64,000 bases of DNA, taken from NCBI RefSeq assembly GCF_008642315.1, contig NZ_CP029192.1, forward strand, positions 7,998,001-8,062,000, given 5' to 3'. Each line of letters opens with the position of its first letter. The first letter of the stretch is position 1. The translations under genes were made by a program, and so were the position numbers. Positions 17,729 through 36,984 of the stretch are shown here, one piece after another. The notes below the pieces were generated by a model. The model was not told the DNA's origin, did no database searches, and saw nothing but the letters and a program-made list of their open reading frames with translations. The DNA is from Streptomyces venezuelae. GTDB taxonomy: Bacteria; Actinomycetota; Actinomycetes; Streptomycetales; Streptomycetaceae.

Positions 17729-18510
17729 CCGCACGCCTGACCGCGCGGGACATCACCCTGCGTTACGGAGACCGAGTGGTCTCCGCACGGCTGAACCTGG
17801 ACGTCCCCGACGGCGCGTTCACCGCCATCGTGGGCCCCAACGCCTGTGGGAAGTCCACCCTGTTGCGCGCGCTCGTGCGACTCCTTCGCCCCCACGAGGG
17901 GCACGTCGAGTTCGACGGCCGCGAAGTCGGCGGCTATCCCGCCAAGGCCCTCGCCAAGCAGCTCGGTTTCCTGCCGCAGGACCCCCTCGCCCCCGAGGAC
18001 ATCAAGGTCCGCCAGCTCGTCGCCAGGGGCCGCTTCCCGCACCAGTCGCTGCTCGCCCTGCGCTCGCCCGACGACGAGGCGGCCATCGACGAGGCGATGG
18101 TGGCCGCCGGGGTCGAGGACCTCGGCGACCGCCCCGCGCAGCAGCTGTCCGGCGGACAGCGCCAGCGCGTGTGGATGGCCATGGTCCTCGCCCAGGAGAC
18201 GCCCTACCTCCTGCTCGACGAGCCGACGTCCTTCCTCGACATCACGCACCAGTACCAACTGCTCGGCCTGCTCGCCAGGTTGCGCGACGAGGGCCGCACC
18301 GTCATCGCCGTACTCCACGACATCAACCAGGCATGCCGCTTCGCCGACCACCTCGTCGCCATGAAGGACGGCCGGATCGTCGCCGAGGGCGACCCCGGGG
18401 ACATCGTGGACGCCGCGCTGATCAAGGACGTCTTCGACCTGCCGAGCGTCATCGTCCCCGACCCGGTCACCGCCACGCCGATGGTCGTCCCCACTCTGCA
18501 AGGAGAGTAA
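17725..18510 (+). CDS. Ferric-siderophore ABC transporter ATPase (FecE family)
   Basis: A protein of 261 residues. Walker A is GPNACGKST (residues 37-45); a Q-loop, the ABC signature LSGGQRQRVWMAMVLAQ, Walker B YLLLDEPTSFLD and the H-loop VLHDINQA are all present. GTG 17725 overlaps the permease stop. The gene ends one base before the TTG start of the NRPS, so import and biosynthesis share one message. Confidence 0.92.
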   Translation: MTARLTARDITLRYGDRVVSARLNLDVPDGAFTAIVGPNACGKSTLLRALVRLLRPHEGHVEFDGREVGGYPAKALAKQLGFLPQDPLAPEDIKVRQLVARGRFPHQSLLALRSPDDEAAIDEAMVAAGVEDLGDRPAQQLSGGQRQRVWMAMVLAQETPYLLLDEPTSFLDITHQYQLLGLLARLRDEGRTVIAVLHDINQACRFADHLVAMKDGRIVAEGDPGDIVDAALIKDVFDLPSVIVPDPVTATPMVVPTLQGE

Positions 18511-18511
18511 G

Positions 18512-28497
<9,986 letters not shown>

Positions 28498-28501
<4 letters not shown>

Positions 28502-29916
28502 CAAGCGCTCCGGAAGGACAGGCGACGGAGGCCGCGCCACCCGCCGACCGGGTCGACGGACAGCTGCTGCGCATCGCGTTCATCCTGGTCCTCGGCACCT
28601 TCATGGCCACGCTGGACGCCACCATCGTCAGCGTCGGCATCGACCGGCTGACCGAGGAGTTCGACGCGTCGGTCGCCGACATCCAGTGGGTCAGCACCGC
28701 CTACCTGCTCGCCGTCGTCGCGGCCGTCCCCGCGTCCGGCTGGCTGGCCGACCGCTTCGGCGGCCGACGCACCTGGCTCGCCGCCGTGGGCGTGTTCCTG
28801 CTCGGCTCGGTGCTGTGCGCGCTGGCCTGGTCGGCGACCAGTCTGATCGTGTTCCGGGTGATCCAGGGGCTCGGCGGCGGGCTGCTGCCCGCGACCGGCC
28901 AGGCACTGCTCGCCCGCATCGCGGGCCGCAACCGCACCGGTCGCGTGATCAGCGTCGTCGCCGTCGTCCCGCTGCTGTCACCGGTGTTCGGCCCGCTGGT
29001 CGGCGGCGCCATCCTCAGCGCCGCGTCCTGGCCGTGGCTGTTCCTCGTCAACCTGCCGATCGGTGCCGTCGCGGCCGTCCTCGCCCGCCGCTACGTGCCC
29101 GCGGTGCCACCGGCGCCCCGGCGCACCGCGTTCGACCTGCGGGGGGCCGTGCTGCTCTCGCCCGGTCTCGCCGTCCTCGTGTACGGGCTGACCGAGGTCG
29201 CCCACGGCCGTGACCTCCCCGCGGCGCTCGGCGTGACGGCGGGCCTCGCGATGCTCGCGGGCTTCGCGGTGCACGGGCTGCGGACCCGCGCCACCCCGCT
29301 GGTCGACCCCCGCCTGTTCGCCCGGCCGCCCTTCGGGGCGGCGGCCCTCGCACTGCTCGTGCTCGGCGCGTCGGTCTTCGGCACCACGTTCCTGCTGCCG
29401 CTGTACTTCCAGAGCGGTCGCGGTCTCTCGGCGTGGGAGGCCGGGCTGCTGCTCGCCCCGCAGGGCATCGGTGCGGCGGCCGGTTCCGTCCTGGTCAACC
29501 GCACCATCGACAAGATCGCACCAAGGACCCTGGTCGTCGCGGGCATCGTGCTGATCCTCGCCGGGACGGTCCCGTTCACCCAGCTGGGTCACGAACCACC
29601 GGACGCGCTGATCATCGCGGCGCTCGCGGTACGCGGCATCGGGATGGCGATGATCGGCGCGCCCGTGATGAACATCGTCTACAGCCGCATCGAACCCGAA
29701 CAGCTCCCGCGCGCGGCGGGAGCGCTCAATCTGCTCAACACCGTGGGCGGTTCCGTCGGCACGGCCGCACTCGCCGTGGTCCTGGAGAACCGCCTCACGG
29801 ACCGGGGAACCGATATCTCCTCGGCGTTCGCCGACACCTTCTGGTGGGTCCTCGGCTTCTGCCTGCTCGCCGCCGCGGGGGCGACGAGGCTGCCGAGGAC
29901 CCAGCCCAGGAGGTGA
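28498..29916 (+). CDS. MFS exporter (DHA2/EmrB-QacA type), probable siderophore efflux
   Basis: A protein of 472 residues with about 13-14 membrane segments. The DHA2 hallmarks are TFMATLDATIVSVGIDRL in helix 1, WVSTAYLLAVVAAVPASGWLADRFGGRR (motif A) and the antiporter-type GPLVGGAILSAASWPWLFLVNLPIG (motif C). ATG 28498 overlaps the NRPS stop by 4 bases (ATGA), so translation is coupled to the synthetase and the obvious role is export of its product. No MbtH-like protein or phosphopantetheinyl transferase follows. Confidence 0.85.
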
Positions 29917-29931
29917 GAGAGGGAACTGCTG

Positions 29932-31455
29932 TCAGGCCTTGTCCTGCATGCTGCTGCGCGCCGGGTTGGCCTGCTCCGCGGCCTTCGGGTCCTTCTCGCC
30001 GGCCTTGGCGCGCACACCCTGCTCGATGCGCTCACCGATCGACTTGTCGATGTTCGACCAGTACTCGAAGGCCCTGACGAGCACGGGCTCGGTCACGCCG
30101 TTGAGCAGGTGCCCGACGACGTTGTCGACCAGACGGTCGCGCTCGGCGTCGTTGAGCACCTCGCGGACCATGGTGCCCGCCTGGCCCCAGTCGTCGTCCT
30201 CCGCGTGGTCGACGTAGGCCGAGCGGGTGATGTCGCCGTCCGCGTACCAGCTGGGCGGGGAGCCGTAGCGGTCCGTGTCCGCCGCCGGGCCGCCCTTGGA
30301 GTTCGGCGCGTAGACCGGGTCCTCCGTCTTGCGGATGGCCATCGCGCCGTCCTTGGAGTACGTGTTGACGGGCACGATGGGGGCGTTGACGGGGAGCTGC
30401 TGGTAGTTTCCGCCGATCCGGTGACGGTGCGCGTCGGCGTACGAGAACAGCCGGCCCAGGAGCATGCGGTCGGGGCTCGGGCCGATGCCCGGGACCAGGT
30501 TGTTGGGCTGGAACGCCGCCTGCTCGATCTCGGCGTGGTTGTCCGTGGGGTTGCGGTCCAGGGTCATCTTGCCGACCTCGACCAGCGGGTAGTCGCCGTG
30601 CGGCCACACCTTCGTCAGGTCGAACGGGTTGAACCGGTACGAGGCCGCGTCGTCGTACGGCATGACCTGCACGTACAGCGTCCAGCTCGGGTAGTCCCCA
30701 TCCCGGATGTGCTCGAAGAGATCACGGGTGTGGTAGTCGGTGTCGGCGGCGGCCATCTGGTCGCCCTCGTGCTGCGTGAAGTTCTCGACGCCCTGGTCGG
30801 TCTTGAAGTGGTACTTCACCCAGAACCGCTCGCCCTGCTCGTTGATCCACATGTAGGTGTGGGACGAGTAGCCGTTCATGTGGCGCCAGCTGCGCGGGAT
30901 GCCGCGGTCGCCCATCAGCCACGTGACCTGGTGGGCGGACTCGGGGGAGAGGGTCCAGAAGTCCCACTGCATGTCGTGGTCGCGCAGGTTGTTGTCCGCG
31001 CGGCGCTTCTGCGACCTGATGAAGTGCTGGAACTTCATCGGGTCCTTCACGAAGAAGACCGGGGTGTTGTTCCCGACCATGTCGTAGTTGCCCTCGCTGG
31101 TGTAGAACTTCACCGCGAAGCCGCGCGGGTCGCGCCACGTGTCCGGGCTGCCGCGCTCACCGGCCACGGTCGAGAATCGGATCACCAGATCGGTGCGGGC
31201 GCCGGGCTGGAAGAGCGCCGCCTTCGTGTAGCGGCTGACATCCCCGGTGACCTCGAAGTGACCGAAGGCGCCGCTGCCCTTGGCGTGCGGCTGCCGCTCG
31301 GGGATGCGCTCCCGGTTGAACTGCGCCATCTGTTCGATCAGATAGGAGTCCTGGAGGAGGATCGGGCCGCCGGCGCCGACGGTGAGCGAGTGTTCGTCAC
31401 TCTCGACCGGTACGCCGGCATCGGTGGTGGTCGCCTTACCTGTGACGTGATTCAT
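29932..31455 (-). CDS. Catalase (small-subunit haem type)
   Basis: Breaks down hydrogen peroxide in the cytosol. The protein has 507 residues, typical of clade 3 catalases. Distal His57 lies in [16 protein letters not shown], the essential Asn in [13 protein letters not shown], and the haem-ligand motif in [14 protein letters not shown]. It converges on the MFS gene with only 15 bases between stops. Placement beside an iron-uptake locus is suggestive (haem enzyme, Fenton protection), but I see no iron box at its promoter. Confidence 0.95.
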   Translation of the reverse strand: MNHVTGKATTTDAGVPVESDEHSLTVGAGGPILLQDSYLIEQMAQFNRERIPERQPHAKGSGAFGHFEVTGDVSRYTKAALFQPGARTDLVIRFSTVAGERGSPDTWRDPRGFAVKFYTSEGNYDMVGNNTPVFFVKDPMKFQHFIRSQKRRADNNLRDHDMQWDFWTLSPESAHQVTWLMGDRGIPRSWRHMNGYSSHTYMWINEQGERFWVKYHFKTDQGVENFTQHEGDQMAAADTDYHTRDLFEHIRDGDYPSWTLYVQVMPYDDAASYRFNPFDLTKVWPHGDYPLVEVGKMTLDRNPTDNHAEIEQAAFQPNNLVPGIGPSPDRMLLGRLFSYADAHRHRIGGNYQQLPVNAPIVPVNTYSKDGAMAIRKTEDPVYAPNSKGGPAADTDRYGSPPSWYADGDITRSAYVDHAEDDDWGQAGTMVREVLNDAERDRLVDNVVGHLLNGVTEPVLVRAFEYWSNIDKSIGERIEQGVRAKAGEKDPKAAEQANPARSSMQDKA

Positions 31456-31584
31456 CAGCTACGTGTGCCTTTCCATGGTCGGCGTTCCCATCCTGCGACT
31501 GGTCACGATCCGGGTGCCCGCGTTGTCGCGGGCGATACGTGGCGTCCCTCCTGTTTCCGGGCCCACATGATCCAAACGCGTCGG

Positions 31585-33168
31585 TCAGGTGGCGAACCTG
31601 TCCGGATCCGCCGCGTGCCAGTCGGCGGCCCAGCTTTCGGGTGGTGCGGCGAGCAGCTCGCCGGGGGAGAGCCAGTCGTACAAGTCAGCGTATGACCGGA
31701 ACCTCCCGTTGTCCTCGCGGCGCCGCACGAGGTGCGGGCCGAGGTCCGCGGCGTCGCGCACGCCCATCGCGGCCATGATCTGCAGCGCGCTCTCGACCGT
31801 GGCCTGCTGGAACCGGGTGACGCGCGCCGATTTGTCCACGACGTCGAGGGCGCGGGCACGGCGCGGGTCCACGGTGGTGACGCCGGTCGGACAGCGGTTG
31901 GTGTGGCAGCGCTGGGCCTGGATGCAGCCGACGGCGAACATCATCGCGCGGGCGGCATTCGTGTAGTCGGCGCCCATGGCGAGCCGCTTGACGATGTCGG
32001 AGCCCGTCGCCACCTTGCCACTGGCACCGATGCGGATGCGGTCCCGCAGCCCCGAGCCCGTCAGGGCGCTGTGGACCGTGATGAGCCCGTCGGTGAGCGG
32101 CATCCCGAGGTGGTCGGCGAACTCCAGCGGCGCCGCGCCCGTCCCGCCCTCCGCGCCGTCCACGACGATGAAGTCCGGGGTGATCCCCTCCGCCGCCATG
32201 GCCTTGCACACGGCGAGGAACTGGGTCCGTGACCCGGGGCAGAGCTTGAACCCGACCGGCTTGCCGTGCGCCAGCTCCCGCATCCGGGCCAGGAACCCGA
32301 CGAGCTCGCGGGGCGTGGAGAAGACGCGGTGGTACGGCGGCGAGATGACGGTCTCACCCTGCGGTACACCGCGTACGGAGGCGATCTCGGCGTTGACCTT
32401 GCTGCCGGGCAGCACGCCCCCGATCCCCGGCTTCGCGCCCTGCGACAGCTTGAGCGAGAGGCAGCGCACGGCCGGATGGGCGGCCTTCTCCTCGAACTGC
32501 CGCGGGTCGAAGTCGCCGTCCCGGGTGCGACAGCCGAAGTAGCCCGTGCCGATCTCCCAGACGAGGTCGCCGCCGGGCCGCAGATGATGCTCGGAGAGGC
32601 CGCCCTCACCGGTGTCGTGCGCGAACCCGCCCCGCGCGGCGCCGGTGTTCAGCGCCACGATCGCGTTGGCGGAGAGGGAGCCGAAACTCATCGCGGAGAC
32701 GTTGAGGAGGGCCATGTCGTACGGCTGCTCGCAGTCGGGGCCGCCGACGTGGACGCGGGGCGGCTCCTTCGGCACCGGAGCGGGAGCCATGGACGGCACG
32801 AGGAACTCGTATCCCCGGTCGTCCATGTCGCGCTCGCTGCCGAACGGCTCCTCGGCGGCGACCCCCTTCGCCCGTTCGTAGACGATGCTGCGGGTGTCGC
32901 GGTCGAATGGCCTGCCGTCGTAGTTGCGCTCCACGAAGTACTGCTGCAGCTCCGGCCGCAGCGCCTCCATGAAGAACCGCAGATGGCCGAGGACGGGATA
33001 GTTCCGCAGGACGGAGTGGCGTCGCTGCACGAGGTCGTGCACACCGGTCAGCGCCACCACCAGGAGCGGCGCGGCGGCCGCCCACCACCAGGGCGACGTC
33101 AGCAGGGCGAGCACCACGCCGCCGGCCGCGCAGGCCAGCAGCGCGGCGACTGTCACGAAACGCGTCAT
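31585..33168 (-). CDS. FMN-binding glutamate synthase-like protein
   Basis: A protein of 527 residues. Two membrane segments at the N-terminus (about 4-42) are followed by the FMN-binding domain of ferredoxin-type glutamate synthases (FIVVDGAEGGTGAAPLEFADH, IRIGASGKVATGSDIVKRLAMGAD) and the 3Fe-4S cysteines CIQAQRCHTNRCPTG. It lacks the glutaminase and GXGXG domains of GltB, so it is one of the stand-alone members whose reaction is not established. ATG 33168 overlaps the cysteine hydrolase stop by 4 bases, making it the third gene of a coupled trio. Confidence 0.85.
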   Translation of the reverse strand: MTRFVTVAALLACAAGGVVLALLTSPWWWAAAAPLLVVALTGVHDLVQRRHSVLRNYPVLGHLRFFMEALRPELQQYFVERNYDGRPFDRDTRSIVYERAKGVAAEEPFGSERDMDDRGYEFLVPSMAPAPVPKEPPRVHVGGPDCEQPYDMALLNVSAMSFGSLSANAIVALNTGAARGGFAHDTGEGGLSEHHLRPGGDLVWEIGTGYFGCRTRDGDFDPRQFEEKAAHPAVRCLSLKLSQGAKPGIGGVLPGSKVNAEIASVRGVPQGETVISPPYHRVFSTPRELVGFLARMRELAHGKPVGFKLCPGSRTQFLAVCKAMAAEGITPDFIVVDGAEGGTGAAPLEFADHLGMPLTDGLITVHSALTGSGLRDRIRIGASGKVATGSDIVKRLAMGADYTNAARAMMFAVGCIQAQRCHTNRCPTGVTTVDPRRARALDVVDKSARVTRFQQATVESALQIMAAMGVRDAADLGPHLVRRREDNGRFRSYADLYDWLSPGELLAAPPESWAADWHAADPDRFAT

Positions 33169-33740
33169 GGGCCTGTGACGCCCCCGCCGAACTCGATGTC
33201 CTTGCCGTTGGCGATCCGGGCTCCGAGATTGATGCGCATCATCTCCAGGGCTGCTTCCGCGAGACGGGGGTGGATATGGGCCACCGCGTCGGCGGCCACG
33301 GTCACGTCGAGGTGCCGGATGTGGGCGTCCAGCGCCGAGTACAGCACGCACTGCTCGGTCACCTGACCGCACAGCGTCACCTTGCGGACGCCCAGCTCCC
33401 AGAGCAGGTACGTCAGCGGGGTCTCGTAGAAGATCGAGTGCCGGGCCTTCACGACGAACAGCGAGTCGTGGTCCGGCCGCAGCGGCTCGACCAGATCCGC
33501 GTGCGGCCCCGCCATGGCGGCCTCGACCAGTTCCCCGTGGTGGGAGCGCCACTGGCCGAAGTTGTCGTTCACGTAGATCACCGGCGCCCCGCTGCCACGG
33601 GCGGCGGCGAGCAGGTCCGTGATCACCGGTACGACCTCACGCACCGAAGGCAGCAGATGCTCGGCGTCCTTGTGGTCGTACGTGTTGATCATGTCGATCA
33701 CGATCAGGGCGCAGGTACCGTCGTCGTGCCGTGCGCTCAT
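33165..33740 (-). CDS. Isochorismatase-fold cysteine hydrolase
   Basis: A protein of 191 residues. The triad Asp16 (ALIVIDM), Lys98 (FVVKARHS) and Cys131 (QVTEQC) is complete, placing it with nicotinamidase-like amide hydrolases. True isochorismatases such as EntB lack the cysteine, so despite the fold it is unlikely to supply the aryl acid for the siderophore. It overlaps both neighbours by 4 bases. Substrate unknown; an amide or carbamoyl compound is plausible given the glutamate-synthase-like neighbour. Confidence 0.82.
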   Translation of the reverse strand: MSARHDDGTCALIVIDMINTYDHKDAEHLLPSVREVVPVITDLLAAARGSGAPVIYVNDNFGQWRSHHGELVEAAMAGPHADLVEPLRPDHDSLFVVKARHSIFYETPLTYLLWELGVRKVTLCGQVTEQCVLYSALDAHIRHLDVTVAADAVAHIHPRLAEAALEMMRINLGARIANGKDIEFGGGVTGP

Positions 33741-34921
33741 GGCCGCAGCAGTGTCTTGACCATGCCGTCCTCCTTGGCCTGGAAGGTCGCGTAGGCCGAG
33801 GGGGCGTCCTTGAGCGGCAGGTGGTGCGTGGCGAACGAGTCGACGCCCAGCGGGTCGTCGTCCGTCAGGTGCGGGCGGATGTCGTCGATCCAGCGCCACA
33901 CATTGGCCTGGCCCATGCGCACCTGGATCTGCTTGTCGAACATGGTCAGAAGCGGCATGGGGCTCGCGGCCCCGCCGTAGACGCCGCTGATGGACAGGGT
34001 GCCGCCGCGCCGGACCGCGTCGATGCCCGCGTGGAGAGCGGTCAGGCAGTCGATGCCCGCCTTCTCCATCAGCGGGCGGGCCAGCTTGTCGGGCAGGAGC
34101 GCGGTGGCGCGCTGGGCGGCCGTCGCCACCGGCGAACCGTGTGCTTCGAGGCCGACCGCGTCGATCACGGCGTCCGTGCCGCGGCCGTCCGTGAGGTCAC
34201 GGATGGCGTCGCCCAGGTCCTTGCCGTGCTCGCGCAGGTCGAGCGTCGTGACGCCGTTGCGCCGGGCGCGTGCCAGGCGGGCGTCGACGAGGTCGACACC
34301 GATGACCAGCTCGGCACCGCGCAGCCGCGCGATGCGGGTGGCCATGTCGCCGATGGGCCCGAGGCCGAACACCGCGACGCTGCCGCCCCGCGGGATGTCG
34401 GCGTACTCCACGCCCTGCCACGCGGTGGGCAGCACGTCGGACAGATACACGAAGCGGTCGTCCGGCGGGCCGTGCGGCACCTTGATGGGCAGCGTGTTGC
34501 CGAAGGGCACCCGCAGCAGCTCGGCCTGTCCGCCGGGCACCTGTCCGTACAGCTTGGTGAACCCGAACAGCGAGGCGCCGCTGCCCATGGACTTGACCTG
34601 GGTCGTCTCGCACTGCGACTGCAACCCCTGCTTGCACATCCAGCAGGTGTTGCACGAGACGTTGAACGGAATCACCACGCGGTCGCCCACGGCCACCTCG
34701 GTGACGTCGGGGCCCGTCTCCGCGACGACCCCCATGGCCTCGTGGCCGAGGATGTCACCCGCGTCCAGATAGGGCCCGAAGACCTCGTAGAGGTGCAGGT
34801 CGGAGCCGCAGATGCCGGTCGAGGTCACCTGGACGATCACGTCGTCGGGCTTCTCGATACGGGGGTCCGGCACTTCGTCGACGCGCACGTCGCGCTTGCC
34901 TTGCCAGGTCAGAGCACGCAT
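33737..34921 (-). CDS. Zinc-dependent alcohol/formaldehyde dehydrogenase (MDR family)
   Basis: A protein of 394 residues starting MRALTWQGKRDVRVDEVPDP. Catalytic zinc ligands lie in STGICGSDLHLYE and LGHEAMGVV, the four structural-zinc cysteines in SCNTCWMCKQGLQSQC, and the NAD site is VAVFGLGPIGDMA. The long form with a C-terminal region like glutathione-independent formaldehyde dehydrogenases suggests aldehyde or alcohol oxidation with bound or free NAD. I chose ATG 34921 over a start 18 bases upstream because the family begins at MRALTW. It is first in the coupled trio running to 31585. Confidence 0.87.
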   Translation of the reverse strand: MRALTWQGKRDVRVDEVPDPRIEKPDDVIVQVTSTGICGSDLHLYEVFGPYLDAGDILGHEAMGVVAETGPDVTEVAVGDRVVIPFNVSCNTCWMCKQGLQSQCETTQVKSMGSGASLFGFTKLYGQVPGGQAELLRVPFGNTLPIKVPHGPPDDRFVYLSDVLPTAWQGVEYADIPRGGSVAVFGLGPIGDMATRIARLRGAELVIGVDLVDARLARARRNGVTTLDLREHGKDLGDAIRDLTDGRGTDAVIDAVGLEAHGSPVATAAQRATALLPDKLARPLMEKAGIDCLTALHAGIDAVRRGGTLSISGVYGGAASPMPLLTMFDKQIQVRMGQANVWRWIDDIRPHLTDDDPLGVDSFATHHLPLKDAPSAYATFQAKEDGMVKTLLRP

Positions 34922-34939
34922 GGGGACGCACCTTTCCAC

Positions 34940-35266
34940 TCAGCGCCCGACGGCGCGGGCCAGCTCCGACTTGTTCATGGACGAGCGGCCCTTGACGTTC
35001 TTCCTCCGCGCCTCGGCGTAGAGCTGGTCCTTGGTCGGGCCCTGGGAGCCCTGGTGAGAACGCTCGCCGCCACGCTGCGACGCGGACTTCGGGTCCTTCG
35101 TCGACGTACGGCTCGCCGTGCGGGACTCGCCGGAGCGCGCACGCTCCTTGTTCACCGTGCGGGCGGCGATCTCCTCCGCACGGCCCGTGGACTCGCCGCG
35201 GTCCTTCGCGCTCTCCTTGATGTGCTCGTACTGCCGTTCCCTCTTGCGGTTCGATCCTGCGGGCAT
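34940..35266 (-). CDS. Rho-N/plasmid-stabilisation-like small basic protein
   Basis: A protein of 108 residues, strongly charged, rich in Lys, Arg, Glu and Ser. The C-terminal part (TKDQLYAEARRKNVKGRSSMNKSELARAV) matches the SAP/Rho-N-like helix-turn motif found in proteins annotated as plasmid stabilisation or Rho termination factor N-terminal. DNA or RNA binding is inferred from that motif. GGAG precedes ATG 35266. It lies 18 bases upstream of the alcohol dehydrogenase start and may lead that operon. Confidence 0.72.
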   Translation of the reverse strand: MPAGSNRKRERQYEHIKESAKDRGESTGRAEEIAARTVNKERARSGESRTASRTSTKDPKSASQRGGERSHQGSQGPTKDQLYAEARRKNVKGRSSMNKSELARAVGR

Positions 35267-35503
35267 GATGCGCTCCTTTCCGCTGGGTGGCTGATGGCCG
35301 GTGTGGGCCCCTCCCACGGTGCTCACACAGTCCGCCGGCTCGCCACACGGGCGATCGCGGCCTGTGACGAGTACCCGAGATCCTCGACGTGAGACGCGGG
35401 GCGGAAGATCAAGTGCTTCCGCGCGCTCCCCCGGGGGCCTTGAGAACGGGGGCGCTCCACGGTGGAGTGGTGGGACGTCGCGCCGACAGGGAGGGGACCG
35501 GCC

Positions 35504-36868
35504 ATGCCGGAGAACCAGCACAGCCCGACGCCCGCCGCCCGCTGGGAGCGGGCCGTCGTCGTAGGGGGCGGATACGCCGGTCTCGTGACCGCACGGGTCC
35601 TCGCCGACCACTTCACCGAGGTACTGGTCCTGGAGCGTGACCCGGTGCTGCCGGACACCGGCGTCCACCCGCACGTCCCGCAGGGCTACCACGCGCACGC
35701 GCTGCTCGCCCGCGGCGGCGAAGTGCTCGAGGCGCTCTTCCCCGGGCTGCGCGCGGAGCTCGCCGACGAGGGCGCGCCCGTCTTCGACTACGGCGAGCGG
35801 ATCAGCTTCCTCCTGCCCACCGGATACGCGCCGACCGACCCCGTGGGCGTCCGCATCCAGACCTTCACGCGCGACGAGCTGGAGCGCCGCCTGCGACAGA
35901 GGATCTCGGCGCTCCCCGCGGTCCGCGTCGTCCCCGCCGCCCACTGCGAGACGGTCACCGCGAGCGTGCCGGGCCGCCTGGACCGGGTCAGATATCGCAC
36001 CGAGGACGAGGACGCCACCGAGATCACCGCCGACCTGGTCGTCGACGCGTCGGGCCGCTCCACGTCCGTCGACCGCTGGCTCACCGACGCGCGCCTGCCG
36101 GCGTCCCCCAAGAACGTCATCAAGGCGAAGATCACCTACACCTCCGCGTGCTACGTGCGCCCGCCGCGGGACCAGCAGGACTTCGACGTCGCCTATCAAA
36201 TGGCCTTCGCACCCGACGTACCCCGCGGCGGAGTGGTCCTCGCCGTGGAACGCGACCGGTGGATGTGCTCGCTGTTCGGTGTCGACGAGCACGTCTCGCC
36301 CACCGACGACGAGGGCTACCTCGACTTCGCCCAGAGCCTCGGCACCCCCCGCCTCGCCGAACAGATCAAGCGCGGCACCCGCGAAGGAGAGATCCACCGC
36401 TACACGAACACCGGCAACGCCTGGCGCCTGCACCACAAGAACGCCCGCTGGCCCGAACGCCTCGTCGCGGTCGGCGACGCGCTCTGCGTCTTCAACCCCG
36501 TGTACGGACAGGGACTCACGGTCGCCGCACTGGAGGCGCAGCTGCTCGGCCGCCTCCTGGACCGGCACCGGTCCGGCGGTCTGGACGGCCTCAGCCGCGC
36601 CTACCAGCGCGCCGCGGCCCGCGTCATCCAGGTCCCGTGGACCATGGCCACCAGCTCGGACGTCATGTGGGCACCCACCCGCCCCCCGCTGCCCGCACGC
36701 TTCGCCCACTGGTACAACCAGCAGGTCTTCGCGCTCGCCGTGCACGACCCGAGCGTGTGGGCACGGTTCGTACGCGTCCTGAACATGACGGCACCGCCCG
36801 CCCTGCTGTTCCGCCCCGCCGTGCTCGCCAAAGTGGTGCGCCACGCGCTCACGCGACGCCGGAGCTGA
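35504..36868 (+). CDS. FAD-dependent monooxygenase/reductase-like protein
   Basis: A protein of 454 residues. The Rossmann motif AVVVGGGYAGLVTARVLADHF is followed by an Arg/Asp region (VRIQTFTRDELERRLRQRI), the ADLVVDASGRSTSVDRWL motif and a second FAD motif LVAVGDALCVFNPVYGQGLTVAALEA. This pattern belongs to the squalene epoxidase/geranylgeranyl reductase branch of flavoproteins; similar Streptomyces proteins act on diverse substrates. ATG 35504 follows GGGAGGGG. No biosynthetic partners are adjacent, so the substrate is unknown. Confidence 0.75.
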   Translation: MPENQHSPTPAARWERAVVVGGGYAGLVTARVLADHFTEVLVLERDPVLPDTGVHPHVPQGYHAHALLARGGEVLEALFPGLRAELADEGAPVFDYGERISFLLPTGYAPTDPVGVRIQTFTRDELERRLRQRISALPAVRVVPAAHCETVTASVPGRLDRVRYRTEDEDATEITADLVVDASGRSTSVDRWLTDARLPASPKNVIKAKITYTSACYVRPPRDQQDFDVAYQMAFAPDVPRGGVVLAVERDRWMCSLFGVDEHVSPTDDEGYLDFAQSLGTPRLAEQIKRGTREGEIHRYTNTGNAWRLHHKNARWPERLVAVGDALCVFNPVYGQGLTVAALEAQLLGRLLDRHRSGGLDGLSRAYQRAAARVIQVPWTMATSSDVMWAPTRPPLPARFAHWYNQQVFALAVHDPSVWARFVRVLNMTAPPALLFRPAVLAKVVRHALTRRRS

Positions 36869-36984
36869 CACCTGCTCGGCCGGCGACCGGCACTGTCCGG
36901 CCGCGCCCGGGACCGTCGACCGGCCACCTGCCTCCTCTGTGAGCATCGGGCCCCCAACGACGGGGCGCGGTCGAGGAGGCAGAC

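Noticed and set aside
33165..33740. The isochorismatase-fold gene as the source of 2,3-dihydroxybenzoate for the siderophore
   Set aside because: It has the Asp-Lys-Cys triad of amide hydrolases, no carrier domain, sits in an unrelated minus-strand operon and has no iron box.
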